From positions 19,051 through 83,050 of the forward strand of contig NZ_WOTD01000010.1 in NCBI RefSeq assembly GCF_011516885.1: a stretch of 64,000 bases of DNA. Direction: 5' to 3'. The notes below the pieces were generated by a model that was given only the letters and a program-made list of their open reading frames with translations, had not been told where the DNA came from and did no database searches. Shown here piece after piece: positions 38,692 to 46,068 of this stretch (positions are counted from its first letter, which is position 1; every line of letters starts with the position of its first letter). This DNA comes from Acetobacter lambici. GTDB lineage: Bacteria; Pseudomonadota; Alphaproteobacteria; Acetobacterales; Acetobacteraceae. The position numbers and the translations under genes were made by a program.

Positions 38692-39318
38692 TCAATGCAC
38701 CTTGGAAGCAGGGGGCTCTTTTTTGCCATCCTGCTCCACACCTGCATCCGATGCAGGCTGTACCATACGGGCGCTGTCTTCAATCAGCGCATCGGTCAGC
38801 ACCAGTCGCGCCTTGCGGATTTCGGCCAGTGGCAGAACCACCTCGGTACCGTCATCCAGGCGCATACGGGCCACTGTTCCATCGGACCCCAGAGAAACAC
38901 CGGCAAAACGACGCCGCCCTTCAATGGGGACCAGAACTTCCGCCTTGGCCTGATGCCCCGCAAAACGGGTCCAGTCCTTGGCACGTGTGAGCGGACGGTC
39001 GATTCCAGCGGAGGACACTTCCAGCGTCCATGCCCCCGGAATGGGGTCTTCCACGTCCAGCACAGCGCCAACGGCGTGGCTGATTCGCTCACAATCCTCA
39101 ACATTGATCAACATTCCGTCCGCCCGGTCAGCCATGATCTGCACCGTGGGCCGCTCACGCCCAAGCACCGCCACACGCACAATTTCATACCCCATTTCCT
39201 CTACGGCAGGAGCAATCAGTGCAACAAGGCGGCCCTCAAGGCCAGAATGGGCAGAAAGATCATTGTCCAAAGCAAAAAAGGCGGCCCTTCTAAGGCCACC
39301 CCCCGAAACGTCATTCAA
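38692..39318 (-). CDS. rimP: Ribosome maturation factor RimP
   Basis: 208 residues. The N-terminal domain ('[20 protein letters not shown]') and the signature '[25 protein letters not shown]' with 'YTLEVSSPG'-equivalent '[14 protein letters not shown]' identify the family. It assists 30S assembly. The last 25 residues are a variable charged tail. It is the first gene of the rimP-nusA-ylxR-infB-rbfA operon, divergent from the AAA+ operon at 39532, so the 213 bases between carry both promoters. Confidence 0.94.
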   Translation of the reverse strand: MNDVSGGGLRRAAFFALDNDLSAHSGLEGRLVALIAPAVEEMGYEIVRVAVLGRERPTVQIMADRADGMLINVEDCERISHAVGAVLDVEDPIPGAWTLEVSSAGIDRPLTRAKDWTRFAGHQAKAEVLVPIEGRRRFAGVSLGSDGTVARMRLDDGTEVVLPLAEIRKARLVLTDALIEDSARMVQPASDAGVEQDGKKEPPASKVH

Positions 39319-39531
39319 ATTGAGAAGGATGATGGCTTATCTAGTGCACTCAGGCGTAGACTGCAAGGGCAGAAACCACCCACGCCCTGTTTGCGCACGG
39401 CTGACCATAAAAAATAAATTACCGCTGGACTAGTTTTGCGCATTGCGCCAACCCATAGACATGCTTTTATTGCTTTGGCTGCGACATATCTGCAACGCTT
39501 CACTACGCAGGCAAGGAGGCTGACCGTTATC

Positions 39532-40119
39532 ATGCAGAACAAGCCAGATCCGGCATGGCAGCCTCAGCCCCAGGCGGCCGAAAAATCCCCCAATATGCGC
39601 CTTGGCCTTATTGGCATGGCGGCATGCGTGCTTATGGCGGGCGCTGGCCTGCACTTTTATGGCGGGAGCAAAACCCAGTCCAACCCGACCATTGCCGCCG
39701 AGTCTGCCGGGGGGGACGAGTCCCAGCGTATAGGCCTGCCGCTCAATGTGATCGCCCCGCAAAATGCGGAGCAGGCTCTGGCGGGCTCCAGCTTTTCCGC
39801 CCAGCAGCGGGCGGATATTCTGGCCGCGGTCAAACGCAGGGACGTGCGGCTGGTGGCCATGCCGGTCTATGACGCAACAGGGGCTGGCGGCATGATCACC
39901 CTTGTCTGCGGTCCATGGCAGCAGACTGTGGGGCTTACACCCAAACCCACAACGGTTATCCTGCCCATTAGCATGAGCGGAAATGTGGATATCATCCCCT
40001 CGGCCCCACCCGGCCCGACGGGCGTTGGCAGCGGGGCCATAACCGTTTTTGGCCCACAGGCCCTGCCCGTTCTTTATAAACAGGGGGACACCCTGGCACT
40101 TACGGTGATCGCGCAATGA
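39532..40119 (+). CDS. Membrane-anchored hypothetical protein, first gene of the AAA+ operon
   Basis: 195 residues from the ATG with AAGGAGG twelve bases upstream (39436 is a longer, less likely start; residue 22 is another). A short Pro/Gln-rich cytoplasmic segment precedes one membrane helix ('LGLIGMAACVLMAGAGLHFY', about 24-43), then an exported domain of about 150 residues with 'IGLPLNVIAPQNAEQALAGS' and 'VRLVAMPVYDATGAGGMITL', which reads as beta-rich. No family recognised. Its TGA overlaps the ATG of the ATPase gene by four bases, so the two are translated together. Confidence 0.75.
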   Translation: MQNKPDPAWQPQPQAAEKSPNMRLGLIGMAACVLMAGAGLHFYGGSKTQSNPTIAAESAGGDESQRIGLPLNVIAPQNAEQALAGSSFSAQQRADILAAVKRRDVRLVAMPVYDATGAGGMITLVCGPWQQTVGLTPKPTTVILPISMSGNVDIIPSAPPGPTGVGSGAITVFGPQALPVLYKQGDTLALTVIAQ

Positions 40120-41390
40120 AGGGCCTGCTCCCTACACTCAACCGGCTGATGCCACTGATGATGGTGGTCTTTCTGGTGCTTGCCAGCATCCAGATCGTGC
40201 TCAGCCTGCATCTTTCCCTGCATTCCGCGGCCCATGTGCTGCAATGGTGTGCATCCGCATGGCCTGTTCTGGCTGCAACCGGCCTTATGCTGAGTGTTGC
40301 GGGACTGCTGTTTGAAACTCGGGCCGAACATCTGGCCCGCAAAGGGCTACTACGCCGACGGGGGTTCATCATGGACGTTCTTGCCAGACTGACCAATCGC
40401 GCCGAACTGGAAGAAATGCTTGCGCGCGAACAGCGCGAAACCACAATCGATGCCGAGGAACTGGCCGCAAACCTGCGCGCGCGCGTGATCGGGCAGGATC
40501 AGGTGTGCGAGGATATTGCCGTCCAGCTCCGCCGCCGCCTTGCCCTGCAGATCCGTGGCAAGCCGGTTGGCATCTTTTTGCTCGCAGGCCCTCCGGGCAC
40601 GGGCAAAACCTACCTTGCCAAGCAGATGGCCCGCCAGCTTGAACGCCCCCTGCTGCATTTTGACATGACGCAGATGAGCAGCCCCCACGCCGCCACCCAG
40701 CTTTTTGGCTCGCCCAAAGGCTATGTCGGCTCGGACACTTACGGCAAGCTGACCGGCGGGCTGAAGGAAAAGCCCGACGCCGTGGTGCTGCTCGACGAAA
40801 TTGAAAAAGCCCACCCCGATGTGTTCAAAAAATTCCTGACCGCATGGAACGACGGGCATATTACCGAAGCCTCGACCGGGCAGCAGATTTCCACCGTCCG
40901 GGCCATTTTTGTGCTGACCTCCAACATTGCCACCGATGCCCTGACCGAAATTGCCGACCGCCTGCATGACGACCCCGACCGCATGCGTGCCGAATCGGTC
41001 GAGGCACTGCGTCAGGCTGGCTTTGCGCCAGAAGTGCTCAACCGGCTGGACCGTATTTTTGTCTTCCGTGCCCTGCGTGGGCTGGATATTGCCCGCGTGG
41101 GCGCGCTGGAAATTGAAGCCATGATCGAAGGCTACGGCCTGAAGGTGGAAACCAGCGGGATTGATGCATCCCTGCTGCTGGATGTCATGCGCCGCCAGAG
41201 CCGTATGGGCGATGCCGCCTCCGCGCGGGATCTGGTCCGCTCGATTGAGGATATGATCAGCGAATCCCTTATTGTTGCCCGCCAGCAGGGGGCCAGCATG
41301 GTCCGGCTGGTCAAGGAGGACGATGGCACCGTGGTGGCCAAGGTGGCCGACAACCGTGATGACGGGCTCCATGCCCGCCTGACCCCCTGA
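40116..41390 (+). CDS. Membrane-anchored Clp-type AAA+ ATPase
   Basis: 424 residues. Two N-terminal membrane helices (about 11-30 and 46-66) precede one AAA+ module of the ClpA/ClpB D2 type: 'RVIGQDQVCEDIAVQLRRRL', Walker A 'GPPGTGKT' (158-165), pore-loop 'GYVG' (202-205), Walker B 'VVLLDEIEKAHPDV' (from 223), sensor 1 'LTSN' (Asn270), arginine finger in 'PEVLNRLDRIF' (Arg310/313), and a D2 small domain. I see no ClpP-binding IGL/LGF loop and no second AAA module. Most Clp ATPases are soluble; this one appears fixed to the inner membrane with its motor in the cytoplasm. Function unknown. Confidence 0.85.
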   Translation: MKGLLPTLNRLMPLMMVVFLVLASIQIVLSLHLSLHSAAHVLQWCASAWPVLAATGLMLSVAGLLFETRAEHLARKGLLRRRGFIMDVLARLTNRAELEEMLAREQRETTIDAEELAANLRARVIGQDQVCEDIAVQLRRRLALQIRGKPVGIFLLAGPPGTGKTYLAKQMARQLERPLLHFDMTQMSSPHAATQLFGSPKGYVGSDTYGKLTGGLKEKPDAVVLLDEIEKAHPDVFKKFLTAWNDGHITEASTGQQISTVRAIFVLTSNIATDALTEIADRLHDDPDRMRAESVEALRQAGFAPEVLNRLDRIFVFRALRGLDIARVGALEIEAMIEGYGLKVETSGIDASLLLDVMRRQSRMGDAASARDLVRSIEDMISESLIVARQQGASMVRLVKEDDGTVVAKVADNRDDGLHARLTP

Positions 41391-41439
41391 CCCAACCAGA
41401 CGCGCCCCTGCCCGCCGCACCCACAACCAAGGTTACCGT

Positions 41440-42405
41440 ATGACCGCTTTTACCCGCCTGTGGCACCGTGCCCCGCTCTGGCGCACCGCACTGATAACCG
41501 CAGGCGTATGCGGCACATTATCTATCGTGTTCCCGGCCCCATGGCTGAGCAAAACCCTGCCGGGTTACGGCGCGCTCAGCAGCAAGGTCCGCCATATGCT
41601 GCCCTCCGCCATGGGCGGCACCGAAGCGAGTGATGCCCTCCACCCCGATGAGGACCAGCGCACGGTCTCCATCCCGCCCATGGATGCGCAGTTTGAGGGC
41701 TCGGTGGCCTTTGCGGGGCGGCAGTTACACCTGCCCGCAGGCAAATGGCACCCGGTTGTGAACTTTCAGGACGACGTGGCCCACGGCGAGGTGCTGACAG
41801 CCCTGTACGTCCGCTCCGCACAGGGGATTGTAACCGGGCTGATTATTGCGCAGGCCACCACCCAGTCCCTGCCGGTGGCAGCCGTGCACATGATTCAGGA
41901 TGAATGCCACAGCAGCTTCAACTTCATGAACGAGGCCGCCCCGCAGGATGGCAGCCGCAACGAATGCTGGATGACCACCCCCATACGGGTGGTGAACAAC
42001 CTGTTCCTGACCTCCAACGAGGCGCTACAGGTGCTCCTGAGTGACCAGATGTACATCCCCCCCGCCGTGCAGCGCCTGACCATGATGGGCTTTGACCTCC
42101 CCCCCATTCTGGTCGATGCTGGCTGGAATCTGGTGGAAAAAAGCAAATCTGGCGCAGGGGTGGACTTTATGAGCGTACATACGCTGCTCAGCCCGGCAGA
42201 AGCCGGTGCGCGTAGGGTACCGGGCGAGCCGGAAAACTGGTCCCGCGCGGGCATGGCCGATTCGGGGGCTGTTACGGATTTTGTGCAGCGCACCAATAGC
42301 TGGCTGCGTGGCTGGGTGCCCACACTCCAGAACGGATTTGACAGCAAGCTGACCCCAAACTCTACCCCGTCCGAAGCCTCCATGGACCCGGCTTTTCACG
42401 GTTAA
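41440..42405 (+). CDS. Membrane-anchored hypothetical protein, third gene of the AAA+ operon
   Basis: 321 residues. One N-terminal hydrophobic segment ('TALITAGVCGTLSIVF', about 16-32) precedes a large domain that probably lies in the periplasm. It contains 'FEGSVAFAGRQLHLPAGKWHPVV', two cysteines spaced as in 'DECHSSF' ... 'RNECWM' that could form a disulfide, and 'VVNNLFLTSNEALQVLLSDQ'. The C-terminus is polar. Family not recognised. It starts 49 bases after the ATPase and a bidirectional terminator follows, so the three genes form one unit. Confidence 0.75.
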   Translation: MTAFTRLWHRAPLWRTALITAGVCGTLSIVFPAPWLSKTLPGYGALSSKVRHMLPSAMGGTEASDALHPDEDQRTVSIPPMDAQFEGSVAFAGRQLHLPAGKWHPVVNFQDDVAHGEVLTALYVRSAQGIVTGLIIAQATTQSLPVAAVHMIQDECHSSFNFMNEAAPQDGSRNECWMTTPIRVVNNLFLTSNEALQVLLSDQMYIPPAVQRLTMMGFDLPPILVDAGWNLVEKSKSGAGVDFMSVHTLLSPAEAGARRVPGEPENWSRAGMADSGAVTDFVQRTNSWLRGWVPTLQNGFDSKLTPNSTPSEASMDPAFHG

Positions 42406-42458
42406 GGCAGTCAGGGCGGCCCCTGCCCTCCGGGGCTGGCAAGGCATACACCGCACGC

Positions 42459-42491
42459 AAAAAAGCCGGGCACAGGACCCGGCTTTTTTTG
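42459..42491. terminator. Bidirectional terminator between the AAA+ operon and the LysR gene
   Basis: GCCGGG (42465-42470) and CCCGGC (42478-42483), flanked by six A and seven T. Confidence 0.9.
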
Positions 42492-42519
42492 TGTTGAGCA
42501 CACTGCGTAAAAGTGACCC

Positions 42520-43449
42520 TTACAGAACGGGGGACAAAGCCCCGCCATCACGCAGCAGATCGGCCGATACCTCGACCAGAAAGTCCATGACCGTGCGTGT
42601 GCGCAGCGGCAGGGTCCGCGGGCCGGTATGCACGGCGTAAAAAGGCAGGCCGGGTATGGCCCAGTCCGCAAACAGGCGGATCAGGCGGCCACTGGCCACG
42701 GCATCGCGCACCTGAAAAGCCGGGAGCAAACCCACGCCAATGCCTGCTTCCACTGCGTACATAACGGCTTCGCTGCTATTGGCGCGGAACACGGCGGAAG
42801 GCGCAATCACGCTCTCTTCCCCATCGCGCTCAAAGTTCCAGTCCAGACGGCTGGAGCCGTAATTGTACACAACTCCGGGGTATTCGGTCAGCGCGCGGGG
42901 GTGTTCGGGGGTGCTATGGCGTTGCAGGCAGGCGGGGGAGGCCACCAGCCATTTGTGCACCAGCCCAAGCTTGCGCGCGATCAGCGTGCCCTCGGCAATT
43001 TCGCCCACACGCACGGCCAGATCCAGCCCCTCTTCCACCAGATCTCCAAAGGAGTCGCGCATGACCACCTCCACCGACAGGTCGGGGTGGCGGTCGAGCA
43101 GTTCGCCCATCCTGCGGGTCAGGCACAGGCCAAAGGCCGTGGTCACACCCAGCCGGACAAGACCGGAGACCGAAGCCCGCCTGCGGCCCAGAACGGTTTC
43201 CGCCGTCTCCAGTATTTCCAGCACCTCATAGGCGTGGGGGAGCAGGCTGCGGCCATCCTCGGTCATGGTCAGGCTGCGTGTGGTGCGCGCAAACAGCGTT
43301 GTGCCGTAATGCGCCTCCAGCAAAGCAATATGACGGGAGATTGTTGGCTGGCTCACCCCCGTCTCGCGCGAGACGGCGGAGAATGAGCCTGTAGCGGCAA
43401 CACGCACAAAGCTGTGCAGTGCGGAAAGAAGATCCATGGAGTTCGGCAC
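42520..43449 (-). CDS. LysR family transcriptional regulator
   Basis: 309 residues. N-terminal helix-turn-helix 'LHSFVRVAATGSFSAVSRETGVSQPTISRHIALLE' pattern (residues about 9-44), then the periplasmic-binding-type effector domain ('GLVRLGVTTAFGLCLTRRM', 'GEIAEGTLIARKLG'). It is of the DNA-binding-activator subgroup near CrgA/TrxA-like regulators. The start is either the GTG at 43449 (AGGAA close upstream) or the ATG four codons on. No divergent target gene is adjacent; the regulon is unknown. Confidence 0.9.
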   Translation of the reverse strand: MPNSMDLLSALHSFVRVAATGSFSAVSRETGVSQPTISRHIALLEAHYGTTLFARTTRSLTMTEDGRSLLPHAYEVLEILETAETVLGRRRASVSGLVRLGVTTAFGLCLTRRMGELLDRHPDLSVEVVMRDSFGDLVEEGLDLAVRVGEIAEGTLIARKLGLVHKWLVASPACLQRHSTPEHPRALTEYPGVVYNYGSSRLDWNFERDGEESVIAPSAVFRANSSEAVMYAVEAGIGVGLLPAFQVRDAVASGRLIRLFADWAIPGLPFYAVHTGPRTLPLRTRTVMDFLVEVSADLLRDGGALSPVL

Positions 43450-43640
43450 CGTTTCCTGTGTAGGCGGCTAGCCCTCTCCAGTGCTGCCAACAACAACAGG
43501 AGAGACAGTTCAGAGTGTGCCGAAAAAATGGGCTCCAACCATCCCGCCCTGTCTCCAGCATGCTGTGTCAGGCTACGAGCTTGCCACCTTCCCTATTGCA
43601 GCAAGGTTAGGTTGGATACAACATAGACAGAACAAGAACC

Positions 43641-43678
43641 GGCCATGCCTATAGCGCATTAAAGCTATAGACATGGCC
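43641..43678 (-). terminator. Long stem-loop downstream of the amino acid transporter
   Basis: GGCCATG (43641-43647) pairs with CATGGCC (43672-43678), and inner ATAGC with GCTAT. It begins 15 bases past the stop of the leftward gene. The downstream sequence on the minus strand is only moderately T-rich. The remainder of 43450-43640 is the LysR promoter region, with nothing else recognised. Confidence 0.55.
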
Positions 43679-43692
43679 GCGAGGTTACAGCC

Positions 43693-45243
43693 TTACCGGC
43701 GGCGGGTATGGGGCATGGCAAGGCGTTTTTCCGCCAGCCGCGCCAGCCGCACAAAAGGCAGACCCAGCAGCAGGTACGCCGCACCCACCATCAGCCCCGT
43801 GCCAAAATAGTCAAAATAGGCCGAAGACAGGCGGATATAGGTCTGCGTAAGTTCGGTCAGGGTGATCACGCTGACCAGAGAGGAGTCCTTGAGCAACGAG
43901 ATAAAGTCGTTGGTCATGACCGGCATAACCAGCCTGAACGCCTGCGGCACCAGCACGTAGCGCAACGCCTGAGCGTGGGTCATGTTCAGGGCAAGGGCCG
44001 CTTCCATCTGCCCATGGGCGACCGATTGCAGGCCCGCTCGGTAGTTTTCGGCCTCATAGGCGGCATAGTTCATACCAAGGCTGACAACACCGGCCACAAA
44101 GGGAGACATGCTGATGCCAAATTCGGGCAGGCCGTAAAAAATGAACAGCACCTGAATAAGCAGTGGCGTGCCCCGGACCAGTTCCACATAAATCCCGGCC
44201 AGCCATGCCAGCGGGCGGGGGCCATACAGGCGCAGCAGCGCCAGCCCAAGCCCAAGCCCCACCGCCACAACCATGGCGCACAGCGAAACCAGCAGCGTAA
44301 GCCCTGCTGCACGGACCAGTTGCGGCACAAAGCCAGCATAGCGTTCAAGCTTGACGCGAAAACCGCCCTTGCCCTGCAACTCGGCCACGTAGTTGTTCCA
44401 CGCTGCCGGGGTGACGTTGGGCTGGGTGTGGTCGTTGGTCAGCTGCGCCATTTCTGGCGTCCACAGGTCCCAGCGCACCAGAATGTGGTGCAGGCTGCCG
44501 TCCTGCTGCATGGACACAAGGGCTGCGTTCACCCGCTCGCGCAGTTCCGCGTTCTGGCCCTTGGCAAAGGCAATGCCGTACTGCACGCGGCCAATGGGTT
44601 CGCCCACAATATGCAGGGCGGGGTTTGTATCGCCGTAATATTTGGCAATGGGGCCGTCGATCAGAATGGCATCGGTGCGACCATTCACCAGATCCATGAA
44701 CGCATCTGTTTCTTCATCATAGGTGCGTAGGGAGATCTTGGTGTTGTTGGTCAGCATACGCTCGGCCTGCGTATCCTTGATCGTGCCGACCGTGTGGCCT
44801 TCCAGATCTGCCATGGTGGTCAGCTGCTTGCCCTTGCGGCGCACCACCAGCCGTTCGGAGGTCACGTAATAAGGTATGCTGAAGTCAATGCCTTCAGCAT
44901 GTTCATCGGTCATCTCGATCCCGCAGATGACCATGTCGTACAGGCCACGTTGCAGGCCGGGAATAAGCCCGTCCCAGTCGTTGTTGATGAAGTCCAGCGG
45001 CGCGCCCATGTGGCGGCTGAGTTCTTGCATCAGGTCATATTCAAAGCCCGTCAGCTTGTTCTGGTCTTTGAGGTCATGGAACGTGTAGGGCACATCGGCC
45101 GAGGAATCTGCCGCCCAGTGGAAGGGCTTGCTCTGCGCGTGGGCGGTGGAGGCCGCACCGGGGGCGCCAAGTACCAGCAGGGCACCCAGCAGGCCAAACA
45201 AAGCACCCAACAGGCGGCGAGGGCGGGGCTGTGCGGTGTTCAT
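43693..45243 (-). CDS. Amino acid ABC transporter, fused substrate-binding and permease protein
   Basis: 516 residues from the ATG that overlaps the ATPase stop (ATGA). The signal peptide 'LLGALFGLLGALLVLGAPG' is followed by a polar amino acid binding domain ('FDLMQELSRHMG'-like 'EYDLMQELSRHMGAPLDF', 'GIEMTDEHAEGIDFSIPYYV') to about residue 270. A permease domain follows with 'RAAGLTLLVSLCAMVV', 'ELVRGTPLLIQVLFIFYGLP' and the EAA loop 'ALALNMTHAQALRYVLVPQA'. It imports polar amino acids such as glutamine, by family. Binding-protein/permease fusions avoid a free periplasmic receptor. Confidence 0.93.
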   Translation of the reverse strand: MNTAQPRPRRLLGALFGLLGALLVLGAPGAASTAHAQSKPFHWAADSSADVPYTFHDLKDQNKLTGFEYDLMQELSRHMGAPLDFINNDWDGLIPGLQRGLYDMVICGIEMTDEHAEGIDFSIPYYVTSERLVVRRKGKQLTTMADLEGHTVGTIKDTQAERMLTNNTKISLRTYDEETDAFMDLVNGRTDAILIDGPIAKYYGDTNPALHIVGEPIGRVQYGIAFAKGQNAELRERVNAALVSMQQDGSLHHILVRWDLWTPEMAQLTNDHTQPNVTPAAWNNYVAELQGKGGFRVKLERYAGFVPQLVRAAGLTLLVSLCAMVVAVGLGLGLALLRLYGPRPLAWLAGIYVELVRGTPLLIQVLFIFYGLPEFGISMSPFVAGVVSLGMNYAAYEAENYRAGLQSVAHGQMEAALALNMTHAQALRYVLVPQAFRLVMPVMTNDFISLLKDSSLVSVITLTELTQTYIRLSSAYFDYFGTGLMVGAAYLLLGLPFVRLARLAEKRLAMPHTRRR

Positions 45244-46004
45244 CACAGGACTGTCCTCATAAAACGGCGTGTCTGTTCGTGGGCGGGGTTCACGCACAGG
45301 ATTTCTGGCGGACCGGCCTCGATCACATGGCCACCATCCATGTACACCACCGTGTCGGATGCGACCTCGGCAAAGCGCATGTCGTGGGTGACAATAATCT
45401 GGGTCATGCCCTCATCATCAAGCGTGCGCATGACGTTAAGCACTTCCTCGGCCACAATGGGGTCCAGGGCAGAAGTGGGCTCATCGTACAGCATAATCTC
45501 GGGGCGCATGGCCAGCGCGCGGGCAATGGCCGCACGCTGCTGCTGACCGCCAGAAAGCGAGACCGGGTAACGCTGCGCCACCTTGGCCAGACCCACTTTT
45601 TCCAAAAGGGCCATGGCCTCTTCCCGGTCGGCTTCGGCATTGCCGCCTTTGACCACGCGGGGGGCCAGCATCACGTTATCCAGCACGCTCAGGTGCGGGA
45701 ACAGATTAAAACTCTGGAACACCATGCCCACATGCGTACGCAACCGGTGGGCCAGATGCTCCTCCGCTTTGCGCCACGGGCCACCATTGCGTTCAATGGT
45801 CACCCCCATGGCCGTTACCGTGCCACGGTCGGGTATTTCCAGAAAATTGAGACACCGCAGGAAGGTGGATTTACCGCAACCAGAAGGACCGATGATAGAC
45901 ACCAGCTCCCCCTTGCGGACCTGCATGGACACGCCACACAGGATCTCCCCTTCACCAAAGTCCTTGTGCAACTGTTCCGCACTCAGAACTACAGGGTCAT
46001 TCAT
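45243..46004 (-). CDS. glnQ: Amino acid ABC transporter ATP-binding protein
   Basis: 253 residues from the ATG at 46004 (a GTG at 46028 would lie inside the hairpin). It has Walker A '[10 protein letters not shown]', signature '[15 protein letters not shown]', Walker B '[13 protein letters not shown]' and the H-loop 'VTHDMRF', all typical of the GlnQ/HisP group. It energises the fused importer encoded next, with four-base overlap. There is no Shine-Dalgarno site: the T-run of a terminator hairpin stands directly before the ATG. Confidence 0.93.
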   Translation of the reverse strand: MNDPVVLSAEQLHKDFGEGEILCGVSMQVRKGELVSIIGPSGCGKSTFLRCLNFLEIPDRGTVTAMGVTIERNGGPWRKAEEHLAHRLRTHVGMVFQSFNLFPHLSVLDNVMLAPRVVKGGNAEADREEAMALLEKVGLAKVAQRYPVSLSGGQQQRAAIARALAMRPEIMLYDEPTSALDPIVAEEVLNVMRTLDDEGMTQIIVTHDMRFAEVASDTVVYMDGGHVIEAGPPEILCVNPAHEQTRRFMRTVL

Positions 46005-46037
46005 AGAAAAAGCCGACCCGGTTTGCACCGGGTCGGC
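46005..46037 (-). terminator. Terminator of acnA, abutting glnQ
   Basis: Perfect 11-bp arms (46012-46022 and 46027-46037) with loop TTGC; the minus strand continues TTTTTC. It lies 32 bases after the acnA stop and 7 bases before the glnQ ATG. Confidence 0.85.
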
Positions 46038-46068
46038 AATAAGACGTTCACCTTGAACGGATGGGTTC

